A DNA stretch of 41,254 nucleotides from Deferrisomatales bacterium (lineage in GTDB: Bacteria > Desulfobacterota > Deferrisomatia > Deferrisomatales > JARGFW01). Below, piece by piece: positions 1-8,535 of this stretch. The position numbers and the translations under genes are program-made. The stretch covers positions 1 through 41,254 of the forward strand of contig JARGFW010000018.1 of NCBI GenBank assembly GCA_029211085.1. The letters are read 5' to 3'. The notes under the pieces are model-generated. The model did not search any database and had not been told where the DNA came from. It saw only the letters and a list, made by a program, of their open reading frames with translations. Position 1 is the first letter of the stretch. Every line of letters begins with the position of its first letter.

Positions 1-7
1 CTTCCGT

Positions 8-93
8 GCCCAGGTGGTGGAACTGGTAGACACGCTATCTTGAGGGGGTAGTGGGGAATCCCCGTGCCGGTTCGAGTCCGGCCCTGGGCACCA
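8..93 (+). tRNA. tRNA-Leu(GAG)
   Basis: Full class II tRNA cloverleaf. The acceptor arm (8-14 with 83-89) pairs perfectly, A90 is the discriminator and CCA (91-93) is encoded. The anticodon stem CTATC/GGTAG encloses a 7-nt loop with anticodon GAG at 42-44. The long variable arm and the GGTTCGAGTCC T-arm are typical of tRNA-Leu. It lies only 7 bases from the window edge, so its promoter is not visible. Confidence 0.96.
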
Positions 94-104
94 TCGATTC
101 AGCG

Positions 105-140
105 GAGGCCGGCTTGGCAACGAGTCGGCCTCTGTCTTTC
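105..140 (+). terminator. Possible terminator after tRNA-Leu(GAG)
   Basis: A 7-bp stem (105-111 with 126-132, GAGGCCG/CGGCCTC) is followed by a pyrimidine-rich tail with only short T runs. It sits 11 bases after the tRNA and before the next promoter. The weak T tract keeps confidence low. Confidence 0.4.
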
Positions 141-162
141 CCTCGCGGAGAAGCCGGCTTGC

Positions 163-192
163 TTGTCAAAATGCCGGCTGCCAGATGACAAT
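163..192 (+). promoter_or_regulatory. Candidate sigma-70 promoter of the cytochrome gene
   Basis: TTGTCA (163-168) and GACAAT (187-192) are separated by 18 bases, giving 5/6 and 4/6 matches to the -35 and -10 consensus. It lies between the tRNA terminator-like hairpin and both candidate starts of the cytochrome gene. Confidence 0.4.
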
Positions 193-253
193 AGTTTCGA
201 TCGAAAGGGGGAGTCATATGCCGGCGCCCCTTGCCCGCGGAGGACCGACCGCG

Positions 254-1180
254 ATGTTCCGACGTTCTGCAATCGTACTGACGCCCCTATTGCTTGCGGC
301 GCTGCCCTGGGCAGCACCGGCCGCCGAACTCGCCGATGCGCCCTGCTACGAGTGCCACGACGAGCTGCAAGAGGAGTTTTCCAAGGGTTCTCCCCATTCG
401 CCGGTCGAGGAGGGCGACTGCGAGGCGTGCCACGAGGATCACGGCGACGCAGAGACCCTGATGCTCTCCGACAAGGTCCCCACCCTGTGTTTCGGCTGCC
501 ACGACGAGTTCGCGAAGGCCCAGGTTCACGACCCGGTTGGCGAAGGCGACTGCCTGGGCTGCCATGACCCCCACCACTCGACCCGGTCCGCCCTGCTGCG
601 CGACGCGGTCCCTGCCCTGTGCTACGAGTGCCACGACGACTACAGTCAGGGAGTCTCGGTGCACGAGCCGGTGGGCGAGGGCAGCTGCACCGAGTGCCAC
701 GACCCCCACCAGTCCGAGCACGAGGGGCTACTCACGGGCCGCTATGAACGCAAGCTGCGGGTCACGTTCTCCGCAGACGCCTACGAACTGTGCCTTGAGT
801 GCCACGATCTGGAGGCGTTCAACGACCCGGTGACCGAGAACGCCACCGCGTTCCGCTTCGGGGCCCGCAACCTCCACTACGTCCACCTGATCGACGAGAC
901 CGACGACAAGGGCTACGGCATCAAGAAGCGCCGCAAACCCCGCATCTCCTGCAGCGGCTGCCACCTGCCCCATACCTCGGACCAGGCCAAGCTCATCCGC
1001 CCGGAGCGCGACCGGGGCCAGGTCACCGTGTTCACCATCTCCTACCGACAGACGGCAGACGGCGGTGGCTGCGTGGTGGGCTGTCACAAGCCCCTGCAGT
1101 ACGTGCGCGACGCCGCCACCGGCAGGGACAAGCCCGCGCATCTTTCCGCGCCCAAGCAATCCAAGGGCCCCGAGCTCTGA
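254..1180 (+). CDS. Secreted multihaem cytochrome c (doubled CxxCH family)
   Basis: Predicted periplasmic multihaem c-type cytochrome. An N-terminal signal peptide (basic MFRR, hydrophobic core, cleavage near APAAE) is followed by eight CxxCH haem sites, the first near residue 31. They occur in repeats of the kind VGEGDCxxCHDPH, as in the doubled-CxxCH / cytochrome c3-like families that carry electrons in respiratory chains. A ninth site near the C-terminus is CVVGCH, a CX3CH variant. The start at 254 has GGAGG ten bases upstream. An in-frame ATG at 218 with its own GGAG close upstream would add 12 residues to the signal peptide. No oxidoreductase partner is encoded nearby, so the electron donor and acceptor are unknown. 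Confidence 0.85.
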   Translation: MFRRSAIVLTPLLLAALPWAAPAAELADAPCYECHDELQEEFSKGSPHSPVEEGDCEACHEDHGDAETLMLSDKVPTLCFGCHDEFAKAQVHDPVGEGDCLGCHDPHHSTRSALLRDAVPALCYECHDDYSQGVSVHEPVGEGSCTECHDPHQSEHEGLLTGRYERKLRVTFSADAYELCLECHDLEAFNDPVTENATAFRFGARNLHYVHLIDETDDKGYGIKKRRKPRISCSGCHLPHTSDQAKLIRPERDRGQVTVFTISYRQTADGGGCVVGCHKPLQYVRDAATGRDKPAHLSAPKQSKGPEL

Positions 1181-1220
1181 GCGTGCCCGGCTTCCCGTCG
1201 CCCTGGGCAGGGGGGACTCC

Positions 1221-1898
1221 GTGACCGGGACCCTGGTCAATACCGCCACCGTGCTGGCCGGAAGCCTGCTCGGAGTCGCCGCCGGGAAGCGGCTCCCGGA
1301 GCGCTTCAAGACCATCCTCATGCAGGCCCTGGGGCTCTCGGTGCTGTTGTTGGGGCTGCAGATGGCCCTGTCGGGGAGCCGCCCGCTGCTGAGCATCGGC
1401 AGCCTGCTGGTGGGAGCCCTGGTGGGCGAGGCCCTGCGGGTGGAACATGGGCTGACCGAACTGGGCAGCTGGCTGCGCAGCCGCCTTCGCTCCCGCTCCA
1501 GCACGTTCGTGGAGGGGTTTGTCTCCGCCTCGCTGCTCTACTGCACCGGTGCCATGATGATCGTGGGGTCGATCCAGGACGGCACCGTCGGCGACCCCAG
1601 CACCTTGTACGTGAAGGCCCTCCTCGACGGCGTGGCTTCTGTGGCCCTGGCGTCCACCCTGGGCATCGGCGTGGCGTTATCCGCCGCCGCAGTGCTCGTG
1701 ACCCAGGGCGCCATCACCCTGCTCGCCTCCCAACTCCTGTTCCTGCAGCAACCCGCCGTGCTGGAGGCGGTCACCGCCACCGGAGGACTGCTGATCGTCG
1801 CGATCGGTCTGAACCTTCTCGACATCGCCAAGATCCGCACCGGCAACCTCATGCCCGCCGTGTTCTTAGCCATAGCCGCCGCCCTGTGGTTTGCCTGA
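1221..1898 (+). CDS. DUF554 family integral membrane protein
   Basis: A 225-residue, very hydrophobic protein with about seven predicted membrane spans. The opening GTLVNTATVLAGSLLG and the internal CTGAMMIVGSIQDG segment are characteristic of the DUF554 (YdfK-like) family, whose usual length is about 230 residues. Its function is not established; a transport role has been suggested only from topology. The GTG start at 1221 follows a G-rich stretch and removes an out-of-frame-looking N-terminal extension. It begins 40 bases after the cytochrome gene on the same strand, so co-transcription is possible, and a strong terminator follows. Confidence 0.85.
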   Translation: MTGTLVNTATVLAGSLLGVAAGKRLPERFKTILMQALGLSVLLLGLQMALSGSRPLLSIGSLLVGALVGEALRVEHGLTELGSWLRSRLRSRSSTFVEGFVSASLLYCTGAMMIVGSIQDGTVGDPSTLYVKALLDGVASVALASTLGIGVALSAAAVLVTQGAITLLASQLLFLQQPAVLEAVTATGGLLIVAIGLNLLDIAKIRTGNLMPAVFLAIAAALWFA

Positions 1899-1950
1899 GC
1901 AAGGGGGGAGCGGGAGAGCGCCGCACCAACCCCGAGGATCCCAAGAAGAT

Positions 1951-1981
1951 AGGGGTCTTCCCGTGAGGAAGACCCCTTTTC
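1951..1981 (+). terminator. Rho-independent terminator after the DUF554 gene
   Basis: A perfect 10-bp stem GGGGTCTTCC (1952-1961) / GGAAGACCCC (1967-1976) with a CGTGA loop is followed directly by TTTT. It is 53 bases after the DUF554 stop codon. Confidence 0.85.
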
Positions 1982-1988
1982 TTGTAGG

Positions 1989-2009
1989 TGGTGCCGAAGA
2001 CGGGACTCG
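1989..2009 (-). repeat. Partial copy of the tRNA-Leu(CAG) 3' end
   Basis: The 21 bases 1989-2009 match 2160-2180, the last 21 bases of tRNA-Leu(CAG) including CCA, at 20 of 21 positions and in the same orientation. No other tRNA arm is recognisable around it. Such duplicated tRNA 3' ends are typical of attachment sites left by integrative elements, but a decayed tandem tRNA is also possible. Confidence 0.6.
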
Positions 2010-2120
2010 CTGGGCTGCGTCGCTGCGCGCCGCCTCCCATCGCAAAGTCCGAGACGATTGGGATCGCTCGCTGACGCTCGCTCAGGTGCTGGTTCTCGCC
2101 AATCTCCGTGACTACAGAAT

Positions 2121-2154
2121 CAAAAAAGCCGCCCCACAAGGGGGCGGCATTTTT
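2121..2154 (-). terminator. Terminator after tRNA-Leu(CAG)
   Basis: A perfect 8-bp GC stem GCCGCCCC (2128-2135) / GGGGCGGC (2141-2148) with a 5-nt loop. On the minus strand it is followed by TTTTTTG, the end of the tRNA transcript. A T run on the plus side as well means it could work in both directions. Confidence 0.85.
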
Positions 2155-2159
2155 GATAA

Positions 2160-2246
2160 TGGTGCCGAAGACTGGACTCGAACCAGCACAGGCGTGAACC
2201 TACTAGGTCCTGAACCTAGCGCGTCTACCAATTCCGCCACTCCGGC
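2160..2246 (-). tRNA. tRNA-Leu(CAG)
   Basis: On the minus strand the acceptor GCCGGAG pairs with CTTCGGC (one G-T pair), followed by A and encoded CCA. The anticodon stem CTAGG/CCTAG encloses TTCAGGA with anticodon CAG (plus-strand CTG at 2210-2212). The long variable arm and GGTTCGAGTCC T-arm fit tRNA-Leu. Confidence 0.96.
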
Positions 2247-2307
2247 ACACGGAGGCGGTTTTATAGCACCGAGCCCCGCCCCGGTCAAGCGGGAACGCGA
2301 GGACTCT

Positions 2308-2336
2308 TTGCCGCCCCGGCCGGGCGCCGCTATACT
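2308..2336 (+). promoter_or_regulatory. Candidate sigma-70 promoter of the thioesterase-rnr-ubiB run
   Basis: TTGCCG (2308-2313) and TATACT (2331-2336) are separated by exactly 17 bases. It lies about 70 bases before the thioesterase start, which leads a tightly spaced three-gene run. Confidence 0.6.
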
Positions 2337-2408
2337 GCCGCTCCACGCATGGCAGGGGACCGCCTACTGCCGGAGCCGGCCGCCACACCGATTTCTGGGA
2401 CTTGACCT

Positions 2409-2810
2409 ATGGAACTCATCTGGGGGGATCGCTGCTTCGTCTGCGGCATCGGCAACGCCGACGGCCTGCGCCTGCACTTCGATGTGGACACCGAACGTCG
2501 CGCCATTGCGACCCGCTGGACGCCGTCCGCCGCGTACCAGGGGTACGAGGGCATCCTCCACGGGGGGATCATCAGCACCCTGCTCGACGAGTGTGTGGGC
2601 AAGCTTGCGGTGGAACTGGGCCTGCCCGCGGTGACCGCAGAATTGACCGTGCGCTTCCTGCGTCCGGTACCCCTGGAGCGCCCCCTCACCGCCCGTGGCG
2701 CGCTCACCGAGGTGGGCCGGCGGGTGATTTTGGGTGAGGCCGAGATCCTACTGGAAGACCAGACCCTTGCGGCCCGCGCCACGGCCAAACTACTAAGGAG
2801 CCCTGCATGA
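2409..2810 (+). CDS. PaaI/hotdog-fold thioesterase
   Basis: A 133-residue single-domain hotdog protein, the usual length of PaaI-type acyl-CoA thioesterases. The segment HGGIISTLLDE (about residues 51-61) is the family's catalytic helix with its acidic residue, and the VTAELTVRFLRPVP strand is also typical. An N-terminal GDRCFVCG motif occurs in a common subgroup of this family. It presumably hydrolyses acyl- or aryl-CoA esters; the substrate cannot be read from the sequence. Its stop overlaps the rnr start by four bases (ATGA), indicating translational coupling. Confidence 0.88.
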   Translation: MELIWGDRCFVCGIGNADGLRLHFDVDTERRAIATRWTPSAAYQGYEGILHGGIISTLLDECVGKLAVELGLPAVTAELTVRFLRPVPLERPLTARGALTEVGRRVILGEAEILLEDQTLAARATAKLLRSPA

Positions 2811-4936
2811 CCTTCGATCGCGACCCGTTTGTCCAGTTCCTCCTCGAAGAGGCAGGGCGCCCCCTCACCGCCCGGCAGTTGCTGGACCGGCTGCAGGTAC
2901 CGGCGGACTCGGAGGCGGCCTTCTTGACCTTCCTGCAAGAAAGGGTCAACGCCGGCGACGCCGTGGAGATCAAGGGGGGGCAGTACGCCCACCCCAGCCG
3001 GGTGGACCTGGTGGTGGGGCGGATACAGGCCCACAAGGACGGCTTCGGATTCGTGATCCCCGACGACCCGACCCAGCGCGACCTGTACGTGAAGCCGCTG
3101 GGGCTGAAGGGGGCGATGCACGGCGATCGCGTGGTAACCAGGCCGGAACGCCGCGGGCGCCGCCCCGAAGGGCGGGTCATCCGCATCCTGACGAGAGCCC
3201 GCAGCCTCCTCATCGGGCGGATCCGCATCCGCAAGAAGTCGACGGTGGTGATCCCCCTGGAGGAGCGCCTCACCCAACCCATCGCCGTGAATCGCGACGA
3301 GATCCTCGGCGCCACCGACGGTCAGGTGGTGCAGGTGGAGATCACCGCCTACGCCGATGCCGAACACCCCGCCGAGGGGCAGGTAACCCAGATACTGGGC
3401 AACCCGGGGGAACCGGACGTGGAGGCCAAGGCGATTGCCCTGCAGCACGGCATCCCGGTGGAGTTCCCCCCCAAAGTGCTCGCCCAGGCGAGCAAGGTGC
3501 CGGACCAGGTCCGGGAGGCCGACCTGGAAGGGCGCCGGGACCTGCGGCACCTGCCGTTCGTCACCATCGACGGGGAGAGCGCCCGGGACTTCGATGACGC
3601 GGTGTGTTCCACGGCCCTGGAGGGCGGCAACTTCAGTTTGTGGGTGGCGATCGCCGACGTCAGCCACTACGTGCGCGAGGGCTCGGTGCTGGACCAGGAG
3701 GCGTTCGCCCGGGGCACTTCCACCTACTTCCCCGACCGGGTGTTCCCGATGCTGCCGGAGAGGCTCTCCAACGGCATCTGCAGTCTCAATCCCAAGGTGG
3801 ACCGGCTGGCGATGGTGGCCGAACTCACCTTCAGCCGCGGCGGCCGCTGCCAGCAGGCCGAGTTCTACCCGGCGGTGATCTGCAGCCGCCACCGGCTCAC
3901 CTACACGGTGGTCGCCGAGGTCCTGCGCGACCCCGACTGCCAGGCGGCCGGCCAGTATGCCGACGTGGCCCACGACCTGTGGCGGATGGGGGAACTGGCC
4001 CGGGCCATCCGCACCCGGCGCCAGGAACGGGGCACCATCGACTTCGACCTGCCCCAGGCGGAGATCATCCTCGACACCCAGGGCCGCCCCGAAGACATCG
4101 TGCGCAGCCAGCGCAACTGGGCCCACTTTCTGATCGAGGAGTTCATGATCGCCGCCAACGAGGCAGTGGCCGAGTTCCTCACCAAAGCCGACATCCCCCT
4201 GCCGTACCGGGTACACGGCGAGCCGGACCCTGACCGGGTGGAGGAGTTCCGCCGTTTCGTGCACAACTTCGGGTACACCCTCAAGGGCAAGACCAAGCTG
4301 CACCCCAAGGATTTCCAGGATCTACTGCGCCAGGTGGAGGGCAAACCCGAGGAGCGCATGATCCACCATATGATGCTGCGCAGCATGAAGAAGGCCGAGT
4401 ACACCCCGGTCAACGTCGGCCACTTCGGCTTGGCGTCCGAGGCCTACGCCCACTTCACCTCACCGATCCGCCGCTACCCCGACCTAATCCTGCACCGTCA
4501 CCTGAAGGCCGCGGTGCGCACGCGCCGGCCCACCCGCAAGTGGCGGGATCAGGCGCGCCAGTACCTGGCGGCCGATGCCTGCCCCCACCTGTCGCTGCGG
4601 GAACGCGCCGCCGAGTCCGCTGAGCGCGAGGCGGTGAGCTGGAAGAAGTGCCAGTTCATGGCGGACAAGGTGGGCAGCGTGCACTGGGGCTACATCACCG
4701 GAGTGGCCAGCTTCGGCGCGTTCGTGGAGTTGGAGGAGTTCTTCGTGGAGGGGCTGGTGCACGTCTCCGGGCTGGGGGACGACTTCTACCACTACTCCGA
4801 GGAGTTGCGGCGACTGATCGGCGAGCGCACCCGCCGCACCTTTCGCATCGGCGACCGGCTGCAGGTGCGGGTGGATCGGGTGAACGTGGACCGCCGCCAG
4901 ATCGACTTCGCCCTGGTACGCGACGAGACGGAGTGA
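2807..4936 (+). CDS. rnr: Ribonuclease R
   Basis: 3'-to-5' exoribonuclease that degrades structured RNA in mRNA decay and rRNA quality control. Domain order is classical: N-terminal winged helix (about residues 1-60), cold-shock domains including VVGRIQAHKDGFGFV, the RNB catalytic domain with DGESARDFDD near residue 260 supplying the metal-binding aspartates, and a C-terminal S1 domain (about 620-700, GYITGVASFGAFVEL). At 709 residues it is shorter than the roughly 810-residue E. coli enzyme, mainly because it ends soon after S1 and lacks the long basic tail. The ATG overlaps the thioesterase stop, and ubiB starts seven bases after its stop. Confidence 0.96.
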   Translation: MTFDRDPFVQFLLEEAGRPLTARQLLDRLQVPADSEAAFLTFLQERVNAGDAVEIKGGQYAHPSRVDLVVGRIQAHKDGFGFVIPDDPTQRDLYVKPLGLKGAMHGDRVVTRPERRGRRPEGRVIRILTRARSLLIGRIRIRKKSTVVIPLEERLTQPIAVNRDEILGATDGQVVQVEITAYADAEHPAEGQVTQILGNPGEPDVEAKAIALQHGIPVEFPPKVLAQASKVPDQVREADLEGRRDLRHLPFVTIDGESARDFDDAVCSTALEGGNFSLWVAIADVSHYVREGSVLDQEAFARGTSTYFPDRVFPMLPERLSNGICSLNPKVDRLAMVAELTFSRGGRCQQAEFYPAVICSRHRLTYTVVAEVLRDPDCQAAGQYADVAHDLWRMGELARAIRTRRQERGTIDFDLPQAEIILDTQGRPEDIVRSQRNWAHFLIEEFMIAANEAVAEFLTKADIPLPYRVHGEPDPDRVEEFRRFVHNFGYTLKGKTKLHPKDFQDLLRQVEGKPEERMIHHMMLRSMKKAEYTPVNVGHFGLASEAYAHFTSPIRRYPDLILHRHLKAAVRTRRPTRKWRDQARQYLAADACPHLSLRERAAESAEREAVSWKKCQFMADKVGSVHWGYITGVASFGAFVELEEFFVEGLVHVSGLGDDFYHYSEELRRLIGERTRRTFRIGDRLQVRVDRVNVDRRQIDFALVRDETE

Positions 4937-4943
4937 GTCGCCG

Positions 4944-6620
4944 GTGAGCCTGTACTCCCTGAGTCAGACCTACCGCTCCATCAACCGCCTGCGGGAGATC
5001 GCGCTGATCCTCTCCCAGCACGGCTTCCACCAGGTGCTGGAAGCCGCCGGGCTGTCGCGGTTTCTGCCCCTGTCCAAACGCTTCCGCGGCCGCAGCGGGC
5101 TGCGCGAGATCCCCGCCCCGGTGCAACTGCGCATGGCCCTGGAGGATCTCGGCCCCACGTTCATGAAGCTGGGCCAGATGCTCGCTACCCGCCCCGATCT
5201 GGTGCCCCTGGAGTTCGTGGAGGAGTTCAAGAAACTCCAGGACCAGGTACCGCCGTTCCCCACCGAGCAGGCCCTGCAGATCATTGAGGCCGAGGTCGGC
5301 GCTGCGCGGGGCGAGGTGTTCCAGCATGTGGACCCGATGCCGATGGCGGCCGCCAGTATCGCCCAGGTGCACCGCGCCACCCTGACCGACGGCACCCCGG
5401 TGGTGCTCAAGGTACAGCGCCCCGGCATCGAGCGCACCGTCTCCAAGGACCTGGCCACCTTGTACATGCTGGTCAACATACTGGAGCGCTACGTGCCCGA
5501 AGCGCGCCCGTTCCAGCCCCGGGGCATCGTCGACGAGTTCGCCCGCACCATCCGGCGCGAGCTCGATTTTTTCCTCGAAGCCTCCAACACCGAGCGCTTC
5601 CGCCAGAACGTCGCCGAGGGCGGCGAGGTGGTGATTCCCCGGGTGCACTGGGAACTCTCCACCCGGCGGCTGCTGGTGTTGGACGCCCTGGAGGGAGTGC
5701 CGGCCGACGACCCCCGGGTACTCTCCGGCGAACGCACCGACCCCGCACAGCTGGCCCAGACCGTGGCCCGGTCGTTTCTGAAGCAGGTGTTCGATGACGG
5801 GCTGTTCCACGGCGACCTGCACGCCGGCAATATGCTGTCCCTGGCCGACGACCGGCTGGGGTTGCTGGACTTCGGCGCGGTGGGCTACCTCTCCGAGGAA
5901 CTCCAGGAGACCCTGAGTCACCTGTTCGTGGCGCTCATCGGACGCGACTACGCGGAGCTGGCCGACGGCTTCCTACTGCTGGGCAGCCTGGACGAGTCGG
6001 TGGACATGGCTTCGTTCCAGCGCGATCTGAGGGAACTGATCGAGCCGTATCACGGCCGGCCCCTACAAGACCTGCGGCTCGGGGAGATCCTGCGCGAGGC
6101 CACCCAAATTGCGATCCACCACCATGTCAAGGTGCCCACCGAGCTGACCCTGCTGGTGCGCTCGGTGATCAGCGTGGAGGGGCTCACCCGCCAACTCGAC
6201 CCGGGGTTCCTGGTGCTCGATATGGCCGGCCCCTACGCCCGGCGCCTGTTGGCCCGCCGCCTCGACCCGCGCCGCCAGGCACGGATGGCGTTTCGCACCC
6301 TGCGCGATCTGCGCGAGTTCACACGCTCGGTGCCGCGGCAGTTGACCCGCCTGTTCCAGAAGATGATCGAAGGCAAGTTCGCGGTGGATTTCGTGCACCA
6401 GGGCTACGAGCCGATGATCGACGAGATGGATCGCTCCTCCAACCGCATCAGCTTCAGTCTCATCATCTCGGCACTGATCATCGGCTCGGCCGTGATCGTC
6501 CTCGCCGGCCGCGGCCCGCTGTTGTGGGGTTTCCCGGTGTTCGGCATCCTCGGCTTCATGCTGGCGGGGGTGCTCGGCTTCGGCCTGGCATTCGCCATCC
6601 TGCGCTCGGGGAAGTTCTGA
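4944..6620 (+). CDS. ubiB: ABC1/UbiB-family atypical kinase
   Basis: A 558-residue UbiB-type protein needed for ubiquinone (coenzyme Q) biosynthesis, probably as an ATPase/kinase at the inner membrane. Visible motifs are the KxGQ sequence (FMKLGQMLATRPDLVP), the Ala-rich nucleotide loop MAAASIAQVHRA, the VVLKVQRPG lysine strand, the catalytic FHGDLHAGN and the metal-binding LLDFGAVG. Two hydrophobic helices close the C-terminus, as in the family. The GTG start has GGAG upstream and lies seven bases after rnr. Ubiquinone genes are normally elsewhere in proteobacteria, and no other ubi gene is present here. A general ABC1 kinase role cannot be excluded. Confidence 0.9.
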   Translation: MSLYSLSQTYRSINRLREIALILSQHGFHQVLEAAGLSRFLPLSKRFRGRSGLREIPAPVQLRMALEDLGPTFMKLGQMLATRPDLVPLEFVEEFKKLQDQVPPFPTEQALQIIEAEVGAARGEVFQHVDPMPMAAASIAQVHRATLTDGTPVVLKVQRPGIERTVSKDLATLYMLVNILERYVPEARPFQPRGIVDEFARTIRRELDFFLEASNTERFRQNVAEGGEVVIPRVHWELSTRRLLVLDALEGVPADDPRVLSGERTDPAQLAQTVARSFLKQVFDDGLFHGDLHAGNMLSLADDRLGLLDFGAVGYLSEELQETLSHLFVALIGRDYAELADGFLLLGSLDESVDMASFQRDLRELIEPYHGRPLQDLRLGEILREATQIAIHHHVKVPTELTLLVRSVISVEGLTRQLDPGFLVLDMAGPYARRLLARRLDPRRQARMAFRTLRDLREFTRSVPRQLTRLFQKMIEGKFAVDFVHQGYEPMIDEMDRSSNRISFSLIISALIIGSAVIVLAGRGPLLWGFPVFGILGFMLAGVLGFGLAFAILRSGKF

Positions 6621-6648
6621 CGCCCCTCCGCCCCGGAGCCCCCGCGAT

Positions 6649-6678
6649 TTGACAGGGCCCGCCCCGGGGCCGGAAGAT
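6649..6678 (+). promoter_or_regulatory. Weak candidate sigma-70 promoter before the potassium-transport block
   Basis: A perfect -35 TTGACA (6649-6654) is followed after 18 bases by GAAGAT, only a 3/6 match to the -10. It lies in the 168-base gap between ubiB and the 115-residue gene. Confidence 0.3.
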
Positions 6679-6788
6679 TCCCCCGCTGCGAGCCGGGCAG
6701 ACCTCCTCCGCTACACGACAGGGTCCCCCGTGAGCACCGTCAGCGGCTCCGGAGAATTACCGGCGAGGCCCGCACCCGAGACCAGACC

Positions 6789-7136
6789 ATGAAGAACTCA
6801 CTGCCGCACGCCTTTCGCAATACCCCTAGCAGTGCCGAGACGTTCCGCCAGGCCCTGTACTTCAGCGGCCGTACGGGCCTGGGGCTGCGGGTGCACTTCC
6901 CCGAGGGGCACGCGTTCGTACTGGGCGTGGGCGATGAGGTGATCCACGTGGCTCTGGACGAGTCCTACCGTTTCGATCCGTCTTCGGCGCGGGACCGCGC
7001 CGGGGCGATCGGTCGAGAGATGGGTGTGGAGTGGCAGGAGCAGGCCGCCACCGGCCAGACCGCCTCGACCCTGCCGCACAATCTGCTGATGGTGGGGCCC
7101 CGTTGCCGTGCCCCGCTGACCGACTTCAACCGCTGA
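6789..7136 (+). CDS. Hypothetical protein, 115 aa
   Basis: Not recognised. A soluble 115-residue protein with no signal peptide, membrane span or cysteine cluster apart from one Cys near the C-terminus. The central part (GLRVHFPEGHAFVLGVGDEVIHVALDE, read here in two halves around the Gly) alternates hydrophobic residues like a small beta-sheet. It lies 25 bases before the potassium channel gene on the same strand, so it is probably co-transcribed, but nothing in it identifies a regulatory role. Codon and base use match the neighbours, which supports a real gene. Confidence 0.6.
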   Translation: MKNSLPHAFRNTPSSAETFRQALYFSGRTGLGLRVHFPEGHAFVLGVGDEVIHVALDESYRFDPSSARDRAGAIGREMGVEWQEQAATGQTASTLPHNLLMVGPRCRAPLTDFNR

Positions 7137-7161
7137 GTCCCGCACTCCCGCCCGCCGATCG

Positions 7162-8535
7162 ATGCCGTCGCTACGCTCCCTCACTGACCGCCAGTTGCGC
7201 CCCGCACAGGTGCTGGTGCTGGCGTTTGCCGCTGCCATCCTGGCGGGCACCGCCCTGCTGCTGACACCCTGGGCCGCGACCGGAGCCCCGCTGTCCTTCG
7301 TCGATGCCCTGTTCACCGCCACCTCGGCGACCTGTGTCACGGGACTGGTGGTGGTGGACACCGCCACGGACCTGACCGGATTCGGTCAGGGGGTGGTGCT
7401 GGCGCTGGTGCAGTTGGGCGGGCTGGGAATCATGACCTACTCGAGCCTGATCCTGGTGGTGTTGGGCCAGAAGCTCTCATTCCGGGGCGAATCCCTGCTC
7501 GTGGATACCCTGGGCCGAAAAGGCGCCGTCTCGCCCCGTCAGTTGGTGCGCCAGGTGTTCGTGTTCACCCTGGGGGTGGAACTGACCGGGGCGCTGCTGC
7601 TGACGGCGGCGTTCTCCCGCACCCACCCCATGGCGGAGAGTCTGACCCTGGGCGTGTTCCACAGCATCTCGGCGTTTTGCAACGCCGGCTTTTCCCTGTT
7701 CTCCGACAATCTCATGGGGTATCGCGCCGACCCGTGGGTGAACGGTGTGGTGATGGCCCTGATCGTCCTCGGCGGCCTGGGGTTCGTGGTGTCCGCCGAC
7801 CTCACCGACGCCACGCGGCGGGCAGCGCAGGGGGAGAAGTTCCGGGTGCAACTGCACACCAAGGTGGTGCTCTCTTACAGCGGGGCTCTGGTGATCCTGG
7901 GTGGCGCCGCGTTCTACCTGTTCGAGGTCCACAACAGCCTGGCGGCTCTGCCCTGGGGGGAGCGTCTGCTGGTTAGCCTGTTCCAGGCGATCACCCCGCG
8001 CACCGCAGGGTTCAACACCCTGGACTACGGCACCCTGCGCGACGCGACCCTGTTCTTCACCATCATCCTGATGTTCATCGGGGCGAGCCCGGGCAGCTGC
8101 GGCGGGGGCATCAAGACCACCTCCCTGGCGGTGGTGGTGGCCCTGTTCCGCAACCGCATGCGGGGCAACCCCCACGTCACCCTGTTCCACCGCACCATTC
8201 CCGAAGAGGTGGTGAACCGGGCGATCTCGATCTTCGTGGTGTCGTTCGTGCTGGCCTCGGCCCTGGCGTTCCTGCTGCTGGTCGCCGAGGTGGTACCCCA
8301 AGCCCACCGCGGCGAGCAGGCGGTGTTTCTCGATCTGTTGTTCGAGACCGTGTCGGCCTACGGCACCGTGGGCCTGTCCACCGGAATGACTGCGCACCTT
8401 TCGGGATTGGGCAAGACCATCCTGGTGGGGGCCATGTTCGCCGGGCGTCTCGGGCCGCTCACCCTGGCCATGGCCGTGGGGCGCACCCCCCGGCGCCACA
8501 CCCGCTATGCGGAAGAGGACATCATTGTCGGCTAA
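7162..8535 (+). CDS. TrkH/KtrB-family potassium transporter, membrane subunit
   Basis: A 457-residue inner-membrane K+ translocating subunit. The four half-conserved selectivity-filter loops of the superfamily are visible: TSATCVTGLVV, SAFCNAGFS, ITPRTAGFN and SAYGTVGLS, each followed by a membrane helix. Length and the short N-terminus resemble KtrB more than E. coli TrkH. The segment GASPGSCGGGIKTT matches the flexible gating region of this family. It overlaps the start of the adjacent two-domain RCK regulator, so the pair forms a transport operon. The partner is a full-length TrkA rather than a short KtrA, which gives a mixed Trk/Ktr arrangement. Confidence 0.92.
   Translation: MPSLRSLTDRQLRPAQVLVLAFAAAILAGTALLLTPWAATGAPLSFVDALFTATSATCVTGLVVVDTATDLTGFGQGVVLALVQLGGLGIMTYSSLILVVLGQKLSFRGESLLVDTLGRKGAVSPRQLVRQVFVFTLGVELTGALLLTAAFSRTHPMAESLTLGVFHSISAFCNAGFSLFSDNLMGYRADPWVNGVVMALIVLGGLGFVVSADLTDATRRAAQGEKFRVQLHTKVVLSYSGALVILGGAAFYLFEVHNSLAALPWGERLLVSLFQAITPRTAGFNTLDYGTLRDATLFFTIILMFIGASPGSCGGGIKTTSLAVVVALFRNRMRGNPHVTLFHRTIPEEVVNRAISIFVVSFVLASALAFLLLVAEVVPQAHRGEQAVFLDLLFETVSAYGTVGLSTGMTAHLSGLGKTILVGAMFAGRLGPLTLAMAVGRTPRRHTRYAEEDIIVG

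Noticed and set aside
2330-4303. Long minus-strand open frame (657 aa) opposite rnr
   Set aside because: It is antisense to the well-supported RNase R gene; its His/Gly/Val-rich composition is typical of the complement of GC-rich coding DNA.
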